A DNA stretch of 64,000 nucleotides from Cherax quadricarinatus (GCF_038502225.1 NC_091300.1:48646537-48710536), one strand, 5' to 3'; numbered from the stretch's first letter, positions 14,929-27,331 are shown. A program made the numbers and translations. The notes: generated by a model not told the origin, from the sequence alone.

Positions 14929-15427
14929 TGTGTGTGTGTGTACTCACCTAGTTGTACTCGCCTAGTTGAGGTTGCGGGGCTCGAGTCCGAGCTCCTGGCC
15001 CCGCCTCTTCACTGATCGCTACTAGGTCACTCTCCCTGAGCCGTGAGCTTTATCATACCTCTGCTTTAAGCTATGTATGGATCCTGCCTCCACTACATCG
15101 CTTCCCAAACTATTCCACTTACTGACTACTCTGTGGCTGAAGAAATACTTCCTAACATCCCTGTGATTCATCTGTGTCTTCAGCTTCCAACTGTGTCCCC
15201 TTGTTACTGTGTCCAATCTCTGGAACATCCTGTCTTTGTCCACCTTGTCAATTCCTCTCAGTATTTTGTATGTCGTTATCATGTCCCCCCTATCTCTCCT
15301 GTCCTCCAGTGTCGTCAGGTTGATTTCCCTTAACCTCTCCTCGTAGGACATACCTCTTAGCTCTGGGACTAGTCTTGTTGCAAACCTTTGCACTTTCTCT
15401 AGTTTCTTTACGTGCTTGGCTAGGTGT
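14929..15427 (-). mobile_element. Jockey-like element, 5'-truncated copy with (AC)n tail
   Basis: On the minus strand this is the RT C-terminus (HLAKHVKKLEKVQRFATRLVPELRG, YEERLREINLTTLEDRRDRGDMITTYK, YFFSHRVVSKWNSLG) plus the 3' UTR, ending in AGGTGAGTA and an (AC)n tail seen as (TG)n at 14929-14941. The 5' truncation point coincides with the next (TG)n run at 15428. The frame is largely open. Confidence 0.85.

Positions 15428-15480
<53 letters not shown>
15428..15480. repeat. (GT)n tail/target microsatellite
   Basis: 53 bp of GT. It is both the 5' junction of the preceding minus-strand copy and the 3' tail of the next one: TACTCACCTA, the complement of the family terminus, follows at once. 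Confidence 0.95.
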
Positions 15481-15483
<3 letters not shown>

Positions 15484-15773
15484 CACCTAGTTGTACTCGC
15501 CTAGTTGAGGTTGCAGGGGTCGAGTCCTAGCTCCTGGTCCCTCCTCTTCACTTGTCGCTACTAGGTCACTCTCCCTGAACCGTGAGCTTTACCATACCTC
15601 TGCTTAAAGCTATATATGAATCCTGCCTCCACTAAATCGCTTACCAAACTATTCCACTTCCTGACTTCTCTGTGACTGAAGAAATACCTTCTAACATCCC
15701 TGTGATTCATCTGTGTCTTCAACTTCCAACTGTGTCCCCTTTTTGCTGTGTCCCATCTCTGGAACATCCTGAC

Positions 15774-15775
<2 letters not shown>
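15481..15775 (-). mobile_element. Jockey-like element, short 5'-truncated copy
   Basis: Only the last ~70 codons of the RT ORF (MFQRWDTAKRGHSWKLKTQ, YFFSHREVRKWNSL) and the 3' UTR remain, ending in the AGGTGAGTA terminus and the (AC)n tail at 15428-15480. It is truncated exactly at the next (GT)n run. Confidence 0.85.

Positions 15776-15815
<40 letters not shown>
15776..15815. repeat. (GT)n tail/target microsatellite
   Basis: 40-bp GT run forming the 3' (AC)n tail of the long minus-strand copy that follows. Confidence 0.95.
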
Positions 15816-15819
<4 letters not shown>

Positions 15820-15899
15820 CACCTAATTGTACTCACCTAATTGTGGTTTCAGGGGTCGATACTCAGCTCATGGCCCCACCTCTTTACTGATCGCTACTA

Positions 15900-17540
15900 G
15901 GTCCTCTCCCTCTCTGCTTCCTGAGCTTTGTCATCCTTCTTCTTAAAACTATGTATGGTTCCTGCCTCCACTACTTCACTTGCTAGGCTATTCTACTTCC
16001 TGACGACTGTATGACTGAAGAAATACTTCCTAACGTTCCTGTGACTCGTCTCAGTCTTCAGCTCCCAATTGTGACCCCTTGTTTCTGCGTCTCCTCTCTG
16101 GAACATCCTGTCTCTCTCAACCTTGTCTATTCCCCGCAGTATCTTGCATGTCTTTATCATGTCTCCCCTGACCCTTCTGTCCTCCAGTGTCGTCAGTCCG
16201 ATTTCCCTCAACCTTTCCTCGTACAACATTTCCCTGAGCTCTGGAACTAGCCTTGTTGCAAACCTTTGTACTTTCTCTAACTTCTTGACGTGCTTGACTA
16301 GGTGTGGGTTCCAGACTGGTGCTGCATACTCCAGTATGGGTCTAACATACACAGTGTACAGTGTCTTGAACGATTCCTTATTAAGGTATCGGAACGCTGT
16401 TCTCAGGTTTGCCAGGCGCCCGTATGATGCAGCAGTTATTTGGTTGATGTGTGCCTCCTGTGACGTGCTCGGTGTTATGGTCACCCCAAGATCTTTCTCC
16501 CTGAGTGAGGTCTGTAGTCTTTGTCCACCTAGCCTATACTCTGCCTGCGGTCTTCTTTGCCCCTCCCCAATCTTCATCATGACATTGCACTTGGCAGGGT
16601 TGAGTTCGAGAAGCCAGTTTCTGGACCAAGTGTCCAGCCTGTCCAGGTCTCTTTGCAGTCCTGCCTCATCCTCATCCGATTTAATTCTTCTCATCAACTT
16701 CACATCATCTGCGAATAGGGACACTTCAGAGTCTATTCCTTCCATCATGCCTTTCGCAAATATCAAAAATAGCACTGGTCCTAGAACTGACCCCTGTGGG
16801 ACCCCGCTCGTCACAGGCGCCCACTGTGATACCTCTTCACGTACCATGAGTCGTTGTTGCCTCCCTGTCAGGTATTCCCTGATCCATTGGAGTGCCCTCC
16901 CTGTTATATGCGCCTGATCCTCCAGCTTCTGCACTAATCTCTTGTGAGGAACTGTGTGAAAGGCCTTCCTGCAGTCCAGGAAAATGCAATCAACCCACCC
17001 CTCTTTCTCGTGTCTTGCTTCTGTTACCTTGTTATAAAACTCCAGAAAGTTTGTGACACAGGATTTGCCTTTCATGAATCCATGCTGGTTTTCATTTATA
17101 ATCTTGTTTCGTTCCAGGTGTTCCACCACTCTACTCCTGATAATCTTCTCCATGACTTCGCATACTATACATGTCAGAGACACAGGTCTGTAGGTTAGTG
17201 CTTCGTTTCTGTCTTCTTTCTTAAATATGGGGACTATATTTGCCATCTTCCATATCTCAGGTAGTTGCCCAGTTTCAAGGGATGTGTTGAAGATTGTGGT
17301 TAGGGGCACACACAGCATCTCTGCTCCTTCTCTAAGGACCCACGGGGAGATGTCCGGTCGCATCGCCATTGGGGTATCAAGGTCACTTAGCAGCTTCTGC
17401 ACCTCTTCCTCTGTTGTTCGTATGTCATCCAGCACTTGTTGGTATATTCCCTCTTGATGTTCCCTTCTGTGCTGTCTTCCCAGAGCCCTTCCTGTCTCTA
17501 CTGTAAAAACTTCCTTAAATTGCCTGTTTAGCTCCTCACA
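15900..17540 (-). pseudogene. Jockey-like reverse transcriptase
   Basis: The open part (15993-17435, 480 residues) carries VPIFKKEDRNEALTYRPVSLTC (about 69-89), QHGFMKGKSCVTNFLEFY, motif A FLDCRKAFHTVPHKR (152-166; the usual AFD is AFH), motif B SGVPQGSVLGPVLF (210-223), motif C FADDVKLM (241-248) and the C-terminal EYAAPVWNPHLVKHVKKLEKVQRF. It copies element RNA at the nicked target in the nucleus. A TGG-to-TAG change at about 15993 truncates the last ~30 residues; an upstream stop at 17544 separates it from the EN in the same frame. Motif A's first Asp and the FADD pair are intact. Confidence 0.9.
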
Positions 17541-17543
17541 TAC

Positions 17544-18500
17544 CTACTGATCATTTCTTGTGAGTTCTCCACCTTCTGTCCTCAGTCTGATCACCTGGCC
17601 TTTGACTGTTGTCTTCCTCCTGATGTGGCTATACAACAGTTTCGGGTCAGTCTTGACTTTCGATGCTATTTTATTTTCATACTGTCGCTGGGCCTCCCTC
17701 CTTACCTGTGCATACTCGTTCCTGGCTCTGCGACTAATCTCCCTATTTTCATGTGTTCTCTGCCTTCTGTACTTTTTCCATTTTCTATTGCACTTAGTTT
17801 TTGTCTCCTTACACCATCGGGTAAACCAGGGGCTCGTTCTTGTCTTCCCATTGTTTCTGTTGCTCTTGGGAATAACCCTTTCCACTGCCTCCTTGGATTT
17901 TGTTGTTACATATTCCATCATTTCATTTACTGGGTTTCCTGCCAGTTCTCTGTGCCATGGAACCTCCTGCAGAAAGTTCCTCAAACCTATGTAGTCCCCT
18001 CTTTTATAGTCTGGCTTTTCCCATTCAACTCCTGTTACTCTCTCCACTTGCAACTCTACTATGTATTCAAAGCACAGAACCACGTGGTCACTAGCTCCTA
18101 TTGGACTCTCATATGTGATGTCCTCAATGTCTGAACTGATCAGGGTGAGCACAAGGTCCAATCTTGGTGGTTCATCCTCCCCTCTCACTCTGGTAGTGTC
18201 CTTAACATGTTGGTGCATGAGGTTTTCCAGCACCACATCCAACATCTTGGCTCTCCATGTTTCGGGAACCCCATGTTGCTCTGGTTTTCCCAGTCAATCT
18301 CCCTGTGGTTGAAATCACCCATAACTAGCAACTTTGCTCTGCTCGAGTGAGCTCTTCTTGCCTCCTCAGCAAGTGTTGCTCTCTTCATATTCCTCTCTTG
18401 GCCTCCTGCAGTTCTATGGTGGATTATACATCACTGCAATGACCACCTTGCGCTCCCCCTACTGAAGTGTACCTACTATGTAGTCTCTTTCTCCAGTCTC
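17544..18500 (-). pseudogene. Jockey-like endonuclease C-terminal part and linker
   Basis: Codes for RAKLLVMGDFNHREIDWENQ (catalytic GDFN), VVLENLMHQHVKDTTRVRGEDEPPRLDLVLT, GASDHVVLCFEYI (SDH) and the linker SPWFTRWCKETKTKCNRKWKKYRRQRTHENREISRRARNEY, DPKLLYSHIRRKT. A frameshift near 18260 splits it from the downstream segment. The AP-endonuclease-type domain would nick the target DNA. Confidence 0.87.
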
Positions 18501-19658
18501 GTCTATGGCTCCCATTTTCTCGAATTTCCATCGGTTTTTTACGAGCAGTGCAACCCCTCCTTCTATCTTTCCTCATGATCTGATATCCTGGTGGGAAGAT
18601 TGCATCTGTTATTGCCTCAGTGAGTTTTGTTTCTGTAACTGCTATGATGTCTGGGGACTTCTCAGTGATTCTTTCATGCCACTCCTCATATTTATTCGTT
18701 AATCCATCCGCATTTGTGTACCAAACCTTCAACTTCTGTTCTAATACTGTAACTTTCGTCCTGGGGGAATACTGGGGTTGGGAGAGCAGGAGCCCTGGTG
18801 GGGGCCTGTGGGGGGTTGCCGTGGGGGTGGAGGAAGAGCTATCATAGGGGTTTGCTGTAGGGGTAGGGTTCATGGTGCGGAGGGTGGGAACAGAGGGATC
18901 AGTGTGTGATTGTTGGTTTGGATTGTTCAGTTGCCTTGGGGTGTCGTGGTTGGAATCCTTCTGCAGGTGTTTCTGGGGGTGTGCTTGCCCTTCCACCTGT
19001 GCCTGGGTTATTCTGCTCTTCTTTGTCATTTCCTCCCATTCCTCCTTTCGTTTTTGCACTCTCTCTTTCAGTATCATCCTTTCCTCCTGTGTTCTGTCTC
19101 GATCGAGGTTCACACTCTTGAACTCCTGTTTGCCTCTCAGCCGTGCTTTCTCCTGCAGGATCATGATTCGAGTTAATTCTGCCTTGAAAATTACTTTGAG
19201 AGGCCGTTTCCTTCTCTTTGTGAACCACCCGATTCTCCGAAAATTTGCCACCTGGATCATGTCTCCCTCGCCTATCACATTCATACCTTCAATCGCTTTT
19301 TTCTCCTCCTGTTTTCTTTCATCATAGGTTTCCCCTTCAGCTTCCTCTAGCCCATAGACAAAAACTGATCTCTCCCTTTCCTCCTCCCACTGTGACTCCC
19401 ATTGCATCCTCTGAGGTGTTTTAGTTCCTTCCCGTGGAGTGTTCCTTCAATCCCTTCCCTAGCAGTGGCCCCTATGCTCATTGGTTTGTCCTTCCTGCTC
19501 ACCTGTTCCTGGGCCCCACAAGTTTCTGGTAAAGTCCCTGCATATGCCTTAGTTCCTTCAATGTCTTCTGACCTCTCATACTGTCCTAGTGTGCTCCCTG
19601 TCTTTGTTTTGGCCCCGTGTGGGTTTGACAGGACCTTTGCATGCAGTTGAACTTCCAT
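18424..19658 (-). pseudogene. Jockey-like ORF1 fused to the EN N-terminus
   Basis: Frame 1 (19347-19658) begins MEVQLHAKVLSNPHGAKTK. After a shift near 19400, frame 2 (18424-19407) carries RSVFVYGLEEAEGETYDERK, a KRRKRPLKVIFKAELTR block, a charged coiled-coil-like region, a Pro/Ser/Thr/Gln-rich linker and then, without a stop, LKVWYTNADGLTNKYEEWHE and DIIAVTETKL, the EN N-terminus with its catalytic Glu (ETKL). ORF1 proteins of LINEs bind RNA. The fusion is directly visible; whether ancestral or created by mutation is unknown. Confidence 0.8.
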
Positions 19659-19709
19659 GCTCCCTCCAGACCCTTTGTCTGTGTCTGATGTAAATATTCC
19701 TGATGCTAC

Positions 19710-20116
<407 letters not shown>

Positions 20117-22300
20117 GTGTGTACTCACTTGTTTGTGGTTGCAGACGTCAGATCTCATCTCTTGGCTCTACCTCTTCGCTTGTCGCTACTACGTCTAATC
20201 TCTCTCTGTTCCAAGAGCCTTATCGTACCTCGTCTTAAAACTTTGAATGGATCCTTCCTCCACTACTTCACTCTCCAGATTGTTTCACTTCCTGACAACT
20301 CTAAAGCTGAAGAAATACTTCCTAACATCCCTATGACCCAACTGAGTTGAGCTAGAATCTCAACCCTTGTTCCTGTGTCCTATCTCTGAAACATTCTTCT
20401 CCTGTCCTCTTTGTTAATTCCGGTCACCATTTTATACGTCGTTATCATGTCTCTCCTGCCCATCCTGTCCTCCAGTGTCGTCAGGTTGATTTCCCATAAC
20501 ATCTCCTCGTTGGACATAACTCTTAGCTCCGGGACTAATCTTGTTGCAAACTTTTACCCTTCCTCCAATTTCTTGACGTGTTTGACCAGGTGTGGGTTCC
20601 ATATCGGTGCTGTATACTCCAAAATGGGCCTCACATACATGATGTACAGTGTCGTGAATGACTCCTTACTTAGATGTCGAAACGATATTCTTAGGTTTTC
20701 CAGGCGCCTCATATACTGCAGCGGTAATTTGGCTGATGTGCGCCTCGGGAGATGTGCTCGGTATGATGCTCACCCAAAGATCTTTTTCCTTGAGTGAGTT
20801 TTGCAGTCATTGACCCATAGGCTGTACTTCGTCTGCAGTCTTCTTTGTCCTTTCCCAAGCTTCATGACTTTGTACTTTGTGGAGTTAAATTCCGGAAGCC
20901 ATTTGTAGGATCAGGTTTGCAGCCTGTCTAGATCCCCATGGGATTTTACCTGATCTTCGTCCGCTTATATTTTCATTATTTTCGCATCATCAGCAAATAT
21001 GGATACCTCTGAATCTATTCCTTGAATAATATCATTCACATATACAAGAAATAGCACCAGACCCTGGACTGACCCTTGTGGAACCCCACTCAACACATGC
21101 GCGCACTTTGACACCTCATCATGTACCAACACACGTTTCCTTCCTGTCAGGTATTCTCTGATCCATTGCAGTGCTTTCCCTACTATTCCTGCCTGCTCCT
21201 TTACTTTTTGAACAAGTCTCTTTTCTGGAACAGTGTCTAAAGTCTTCCTGCAGTCCAGATAGATGCAGTATACCCATCCCTCGCTCTGCTGTCTCATTTC
21301 TGTAATTTTGTCGAAGAACTCAAGTAGATTTGTGACACAGGATTTCCCATTCCTAAATCCATGATGATTGTCACATGTGGATCCAATCCTTTCTCCTGTG
21401 CTCCACCACTCTTCTTCCAATAATCTTCTCCATGACTTTACATATTATTATACATGTCGGTGACACAGGTCTGTAATCTAATGCTACCTATCTATATCCT
21501 TTCTTAAAAACTGGGACTATATTTGCAGTCTTTCACACATCAGGTAGTTGCCTTGTTTCGATAGATTTATGGAATACTACTGCTAGTGTCACACTCACAG
21601 GACCCATGGAGAGATGTTATCTGGGCCCACTGCCTAGTATCTAGTTCACCTAGTTGTATCTTCACTTCCTCCTTGGTTATGTGCAATGTGTCCAGTACTT
21701 GCTGGTGCACCCTTCTTCCTCTATTTGCTGGAAACATTTTTGTTTCCACTGAGAATACTTCTCTAAATCTTGTGCTAAGTGCTTCCTTCCTTCCTCATCC
21801 TGATTATTTGGCCCTTGACTGTTGTTTTCCACCTGTTGTGACTTGGCTTTCGATGCTATGTCATTCTCGTACTGCCGCTGGGCCTCTGTCTCTATCCATG
21901 CATATTCGTTTCTGGTTCTTCTTCTTAAGTCCTTGTTTTCTTGAGTCCTTTGCCTTTTATATTTTTTTCATCCACTAGCTCACTTGGCTTTAGTCTTTAC
22001 ACCTCCAAGTAAACCATGGACTCTGGTCTTTCCATTTTCCCTGTTACTCCTTGGTATGAACTTCTCTACCTCTCTGCATTTTGTAGTCACTTAATCCTTC
22101 AGTTCCTTTCCTTTCTTTCCCGCTCGTTTTCTTTTCCACTCCATCTCATGCAGGAATTGCCTCATACCTGTGTAGTCCCTTTTATGAAGTTTAGCTTCTC
22201 CTGTCCTCGTGCTTCTTCGTTTTCTAGTGTTAACTCAGGACCACAGGAAAGGCCAAGGGGCCTTTTATGTGTAATATTTCTTATGTCATAAGTGTCGATC

Positions 22301-22340
<40 letters not shown>

Positions 22341-22944
22341 GTTGGTGCATGAAGTTCTCTATTACTGTCTGCAGCATCTTAACCCTCCACGTTTCTGCTC
22401 CCCAAGAGCTCTAGGTTTTCCAAGTCAATCTTGTGGTTGAAATCCTCCATGACAAGTAATTTTGTTCTACCTGTGTGGGCCGTTCTGGCCACCTTGGCGA
22501 CTGTGTGAACCATTGCTCTATTGCTCTCATTGTGCACTTTCCTTGTTCTCTTGCTGTTCAGTGGTGGGTTGTACATCACTGCTAACATCACCTTTGGAAC
22601 CCCAGTCAGAAGTGTTCTTATTATGAAATCATTCGCTTCCCCTCTGTCCATTCCTCCCATCTCCTCAAAACTCCACTGGTTTTTGGTGAGCAGTGCAACT
22701 CCTCCTCTTTCCCCTCTGTTCTCTCTTTCCTCAGGATCCAAAAGCCAGTTGGAGAGATCACATCTGTTATCATCCCTGTGAGCTTTATCTCTGCGAGTGT
22801 TATGATGTCCAGGGATGCCTCGGTGACTCGTTCTTGCCACTCCTTGCCATTCCATCTGTGTTGGTGTACCATACCTTCAGCTTCCTTCCCAGTACTGTAT
22901 TCTGAGAGGTGAAGGAGGGGCTGGTGTAAACTAGGGGTGTGAAA
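20117..22944 (-). mobile_element. Jockey-like element, copy alpha (degenerate, inverted duplicate of 7975-10930)
   Basis: Minus-strand EN (22855 to about 22160), linker and RT (21740 to 20400) matching alpha-prime, with the same diagnostic damage, for example SGVPQGSVQGLVLFLVYVND and FADDAKIMKI. Over 128 residues of the shadow frame at 20411-20797 only three positions differ from 10266-10652, so the duplication is recent. It is truncated at 22944 where PLE sequence begins. Not functional. Confidence 0.85.
22303..22338. repeat. (CT)n microsatellite
   Basis: Short counterpart of the 130-bp (GA)n at 8587-8718. Confidence 0.95.
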
Positions 22945-23722
22945 GGCAGTCACGACAGGGCAGGAGTCGAACGCTATCTTTAACCACCCATCAGGACGGG
23001 ATGCAGCCCAAATTATTGCACCAAACAGTTCTGTCATGGAAAGAAACAATTGAATCTTCTCTCTTGAAACATGATAAGAATACCGTATGTAACTCAAATT
23101 ATTAACTATACAAGATCGATATCTATTTAGAAGATTCTGTTGTACACAACCTTAAACAACAATGCTTTACAAAATCACAGGATTGCTCATTTAGCCAGGT
23201 GGCTTCATGATGTTTTGGTGACGCTCGACCGGTGTCTATGTACCAAAAATACCATGATACGTCAGTTTGTGTATGGTTATATAACGCATGTAGATGTAAT
23301 TGTACCATACAATGACAGGTACACAAGTTCACCTGATAACATAGGGAGTAGGGTTAAAGAATATTAGGAATAAAAATCTGGGTCATAGAAATATTATAGG
23401 ATTGTATAGAAGTATCCCAAGTAAGGCATATTAATCGATACTGATAAGAATATTAGACAATATTTAGGAAAATATAAAGGGATACTCCCATGAGACTGAA
23501 AGTACCCCAGAACAGGGCATTTAAATGGACAAAGGGCACATTTATTCCCCTTCTTTTATTAATTAAAGAGGTTACACAGAATAATAATCCACATATATAA
23601 TATCCACTGAGAAACTTATTTTCTCAAATCACATGACTTGTTCTAAATGGCTAGAAAAAGCTTGGGGCGGACTATCATAGCTTTTAACTTCATATTTCTT
23701 GACTTCTCTAAACCCTCTCACC
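22945..23722 (+). mobile_element. Penelope-like element 3' region (GIY-YIG C-terminus and 3' UTR)
   Basis: Uninterrupted PLE fragment. Readable pieces are DAAQIIAPNSSVMERN, SSLLKHDKNTVCNSN and LKQQCFTKSQDCSF in shifting frames, equivalent to the end of a PLE GIY-YIG domain, followed by an AT-rich 3' part. It preserves the empty target site for the 12502-13566 insertion. It joins copy alpha at 22944. Confidence 0.72.
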
Positions 23723-23860
23723 CTATATGGGTGGATGGGGATGGCGGTTGTGCATGGTCTAACCCTAGCCGCTGGCCGTTTTAAGAGACCCGCACTGCGC
23801 TGTCCTATTCTGAGAAAAAAACTTCCCCACACTCCTTCAGTTGCAGCCTTCCAACATTGC

Positions 23861-23906
23861 ATAGGTCCTGATGGCGCACTGAGAATTGCAAAAGTACTTG
23901 AGCTAA
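23861..23906 (+). ncRNA. hammerhead-like motif, family 6 (decayed)
   Basis: GTCCTGATGG, GCACTGAGAATTGC, AAAAG, TACTTGAGCT: recognisable against 27229-27270, but A9 and the GAAA G are mutated and stem II has a mismatch. Probably inactive. Confidence 0.5.
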
Positions 23907-23984
23907 AGATTTCCACACCCTTGTGGCTTGTCTTGCATACGTATATGTACATATATTATTGTAACCACGAACGAGTGGTATTAA

Positions 23985-24565
<581 letters not shown>

Positions 24566-24621
<56 letters not shown>
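24566..24621. repeat. (AT)n microsatellite
   Basis: Right flank of MITE copy 2. Confidence 0.97.
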
Positions 24622-24624
<3 letters not shown>

Positions 24625-24689
24625 GGCCAGCGGTCGGCGTCACACCCACCACTGCCACCATCCCCCATCTCCACTTTGTGGGGTAAGAT

Positions 24690-25912
24690 TGTTTTAAGAA
24701 GTCAAGAAATATGGAATTAGAAGGTATAATAATTCACCCTAGGCTTTTTTTTAACCGTTTAGAACAGGTCCTGTGACTTGAGAAAATACGTTTCTCAAAG
24801 GATATGATATATGAAGATCGCTATTATTCTTTATAACCTATTTAATTAATAACAGAAAGGATATGAATTTGCCCTTTGTCCGTTTATATGTCCTGTTCCA
24901 GAATGTTCTCACGGGTACTGAGACATATCTTTTATATTGTCTACTATTCTTCTCAATATCGATTATTATGCCTTACTTTGCATTCTACTATACCATTCCA
25001 ATAATATTTCTACTTATAATATCCTTTAACCTACTATCTATATAATCAGGTACTCCTGTCAATGTATAGTGCAATCACAACTAAACGTGTTATATAATCA
25101 TACGTCAACTGACGTAGCATTGTGTTTTGGTGCGTAGATAACTGGTCGAGCGTCACCAATCCATCATGACACCATCTGGCATAATGAGCAATCCTGTGAT
25201 TTTGTGTACCATTGTTATTTAAGGCTGTTTACAATAGACTCTACTAAATAGCTATCGAGCTTGTATTACCCAAAATTTGAGTTATATACGGTATTCTTGT
25301 CATGTTTCAAGAGAGAAGATTCAATTATGTTTCTTTCTATGACGGAGCTGTTTGGTACAATAATTTGGGCAGCATCCCAACCCGGTGGATGATTACAGGA
25401 GCTAACGTGGTTAAAGATAGCGTTCGACTCCTGCCCTGTCCTGGATGAGTATTTATGCTAGGCTATTCTAGTTCCCAGAATTTTACCTGTTTGATGTGTA
25501 TGAGAGAGGACACTGAGTAGTATATGGAACCTTGTAAACTCTACCAACTTTTTTGGAGGATGTTTTTTTAATCAGCCTTTGATTCACTGTCCCCGTGTTT
25601 TTGAAAGCAAGGTTTATATTGATCTTTGTTAATGCCTCATGTAGGCAAACCAGATTCTCATTGTATGGTAAAATTAGTACCTTTTTCCTAGCCATCATTT
25701 CCTTAGGTTCAGTCCTGCAGGAAGTCTTTTTTGCCTTCTCGACAAAATCCCTAGGATATCTCAGTTTTGTTGTTATGTTGAATATCTTGCTGATTTCGTC
25801 CTCTAACTACTCCGGGCAGCAGATGCGCAAGGCTTTCAAGAACACTGTGAGGAACACACTCCTTTTTATCCTAGTTTCATGATTGGAATAGTCCTATTAT
25901 AATTTCAGTAGG
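24690..25912 (-). pseudogene. Penelope-like element: RT/GIY-YIG linker, GIY-YIG domain and 3' UTR
   Basis: From 25912 downward the minus strand encodes a degraded linker (EDEISKIFNITTKLRYPRDF-like), then an ORF (25698-25483) with VLILPYNENLVCLHEAL, INLAFKNTGTVNQRLIKK and GRVYKVPYTTQCPLSYTSNR (the GIY...YIG start), then in broken frames GQESNAIFNHVSS, WDAAQIIVPNSSV, RNIIESSLLKHDKN with the GIY-YIG Glu. PLEs use this nuclease for target cleavage. Many stops; inactive. It meets an oppositely oriented PLE RT piece at about 25913. Confidence 0.8.
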
Positions 25913-25914
25913 CT

Positions 25915-26330
25915 CCACAGCATATAACCTTTCTAAATTGCTAGTTAAACTGCTAACTCCCACGGTAGATAAGATTTCAGATGCACATATTAAAACACAT
26001 ATTGAAAGACTCCAGAAGTTAAATGTCCCTCATGACTTTACCCTAGTGAGCTTTGACGTCACAGCTCTGTTCAACAAAATCCCTGTCCCTGACTCGCTTT
26101 CATACCTTGAAGAGGAACTAGAAAAATTTCTCATACCCTACCCCACGAAAATAATAATCGAACTGATAAAAGTTTGTGTTACTGATTGTAAATTCGTTTT
26201 GAAGGGAAATACTCTGCTCAAAAACAGGGCATGACAATGGAAAATCCCCTTAGCCCCTTACTCAGGAACTTACATATGGAATTCTGTGAGACTAGAATTC
26301 TTAAAGACATTCTCCCAGATCAAGCTATGT
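25915..26330 (+). pseudogene. Penelope-like reverse transcriptase fragment
   Basis: ORF 25938-26234 codes for HIKTHIERLQKLNVPHDFTL then SFDVTALFNKIPV, the PLE motif A (catalytic Asp in SFDVT), and IIELIKVCVTDCKFVLKGN. After a stop the frame resembles the AMGSPLAPYSGTYIWN-type motif B region. Motif C is absent. The orientation is opposite to the adjacent PLE fragment. Confidence 0.8.
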
Positions 26331-26334
26331 AAAG

Positions 26335-26420
26335 TAAATGGAAACAAGTGCAACTAATGTGACATTTTATTGTGGCAACGTTTCGCTGTCGAGGAGCTTT
26401 GTCAAGCCGTTACAAACAGT
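26335..26420 (-). mobile_element. family-4 PLE terminal repeat fragment
   Basis: Minus-strand sequence with CTTGACAAAGCTC, a GCTC...CAGC stem, GAAACGTTGCC and CAATAAAAT, directly downstream of a PLE GIY-YIG domain in the same orientation. It equals the arms of the inverted pair at 55586-55769, tying this hammerhead-like repeat to PLEs. Confidence 0.7.
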
Positions 26421-26739
26421 ACATGGACACAGAGGGTATATATAAGCTCAGAGTGAGGTGCAATACTAGTGGTAGTAGTAGTAGTGATGTAAGTTGTAAT
26501 AGTAGTAGTAATACAATATGGTAGAACAATTAACTCGCACATGAGTAAAAGGATATAAAAGCTATTACTTGGGTAACGTAAAAATAGGTTAGACAAATAT
26601 TTCTATTGGAGACTGGATAGAGAGGGCCTTTTTCAATGTTCATTCTCTGTAATGTGCTTTGTGTAGTATTAACAGGAGAGACTATGTGATGGCAGGGTTT
26701 ACTGTTTCCAGGAGGATTCTTGCAAGACTTCAGAGATGG

Positions 26740-27158
26740 TGAAGCAGCACTAATCGCTGCTTCGAATACAAAACAGCAATTAGTGCTGATTCAAGGCACT
26801 TGCGTCTGCGGAAATTAGTTTCTTTGATCACTAATTGGGCGTCCCTGAATTTCATGAGATGATTGGTGGAATTTCGGTGTTGTACACAGGCGTTGTTCAA
26901 GTTATCGTTCCCACATGCGTGAATGTGTTCATTGAGGCGGGTGTCAAGGTTTCTTGCTGTTTCACCAACATAAATCTTGTCACAGCCTCCACAGGGTATA
27001 GTGTAAACCCCTGCAATGACTGGTTCGTGGTACTTTGATTTTGTCCTGGTTAGATCATTTATTGAAATACTAGAAGCTATGGCGACTCTGGTGTTAGCTT
27101 GCGAAAGTACTTCAGAAATTCCACCAATCATCTCATGAAATTCAGGGACGCCCAATTA
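26740..27158 (-). pseudogene. Penelope-like GIY-YIG endonuclease domain
   Basis: Open over about 140 codons: the SKYHEPVIAGVYTIPCGGC stretch with GVY, then KIYVGETARNLDTRLNEHI (YVG and the catalytic Arg), HRNSTNHLMKFRDAQLVIKE and RRKCLESALIAV (the catalytic Glu). All GIY-YIG landmarks are present, so the domain looks well preserved, but no RT continues upstream. A 40-bp piece at its start (27117-27158) is the inverse of 26838-26877. The terminal repeat at 26335 follows downstream. Confidence 0.85.
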
Positions 27159-27192
27159 GTGACGAAAGAAACTAATTTCCGCAGACGCAACT
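27115..27192 (+). pseudogene. inverted GIY-YIG fragment
   Basis: The plus strand encodes NSTNHLMKFRDAQLVTKETN and RRR, repeating in inverse orientation the segment at about 26800-26877. It leads into the family-6 repeat with its hammerhead motif in the same strand. Confidence 0.7.
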
Positions 27193-27228
27193 GCCCCTCA
27201 CTCCTTCAGTTGCAATGCAACATTGCAT

Positions 27229-27270
27229 AGCTCCTGATGATGCACTGAGAAGTGCGAAAGTACTTGAGCT
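27229..27270 (+). ncRNA. hammerhead-like ribozyme motif, family 6 (best preserved)
   Basis: Stem I AGCTC (27229-27233) with GAGCT (27266-27270); CTGATGA (27234-27240); one extra T; stem II GCACT (27242-27246), GAGA loop, AGTGC (27251-27255); GAAA (27256-27259); then GTACTT, making the palindrome AAGTACTT, with predicted cleavage after 27265. The core fits the hammerhead consensus except for the inserted base after A9 and a minimal stem III. Small variants of this kind are known from Penelope-like elements, where stem III can form between two molecules. Activity is not shown by sequence. Confidence 0.75.
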
Positions 27271-27331
27271 GAAGATTTCCACCCCCCTGTGGCTTGTCTT
27301 GCATAGTTAAGATCGCCTGCCTGCGGTTGTT

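Noticed and set aside
16123..16917. 264-codon plus-strand ORF
   Set aside because: Shadow of the minus-strand reverse transcriptase, whose motifs are unambiguous.
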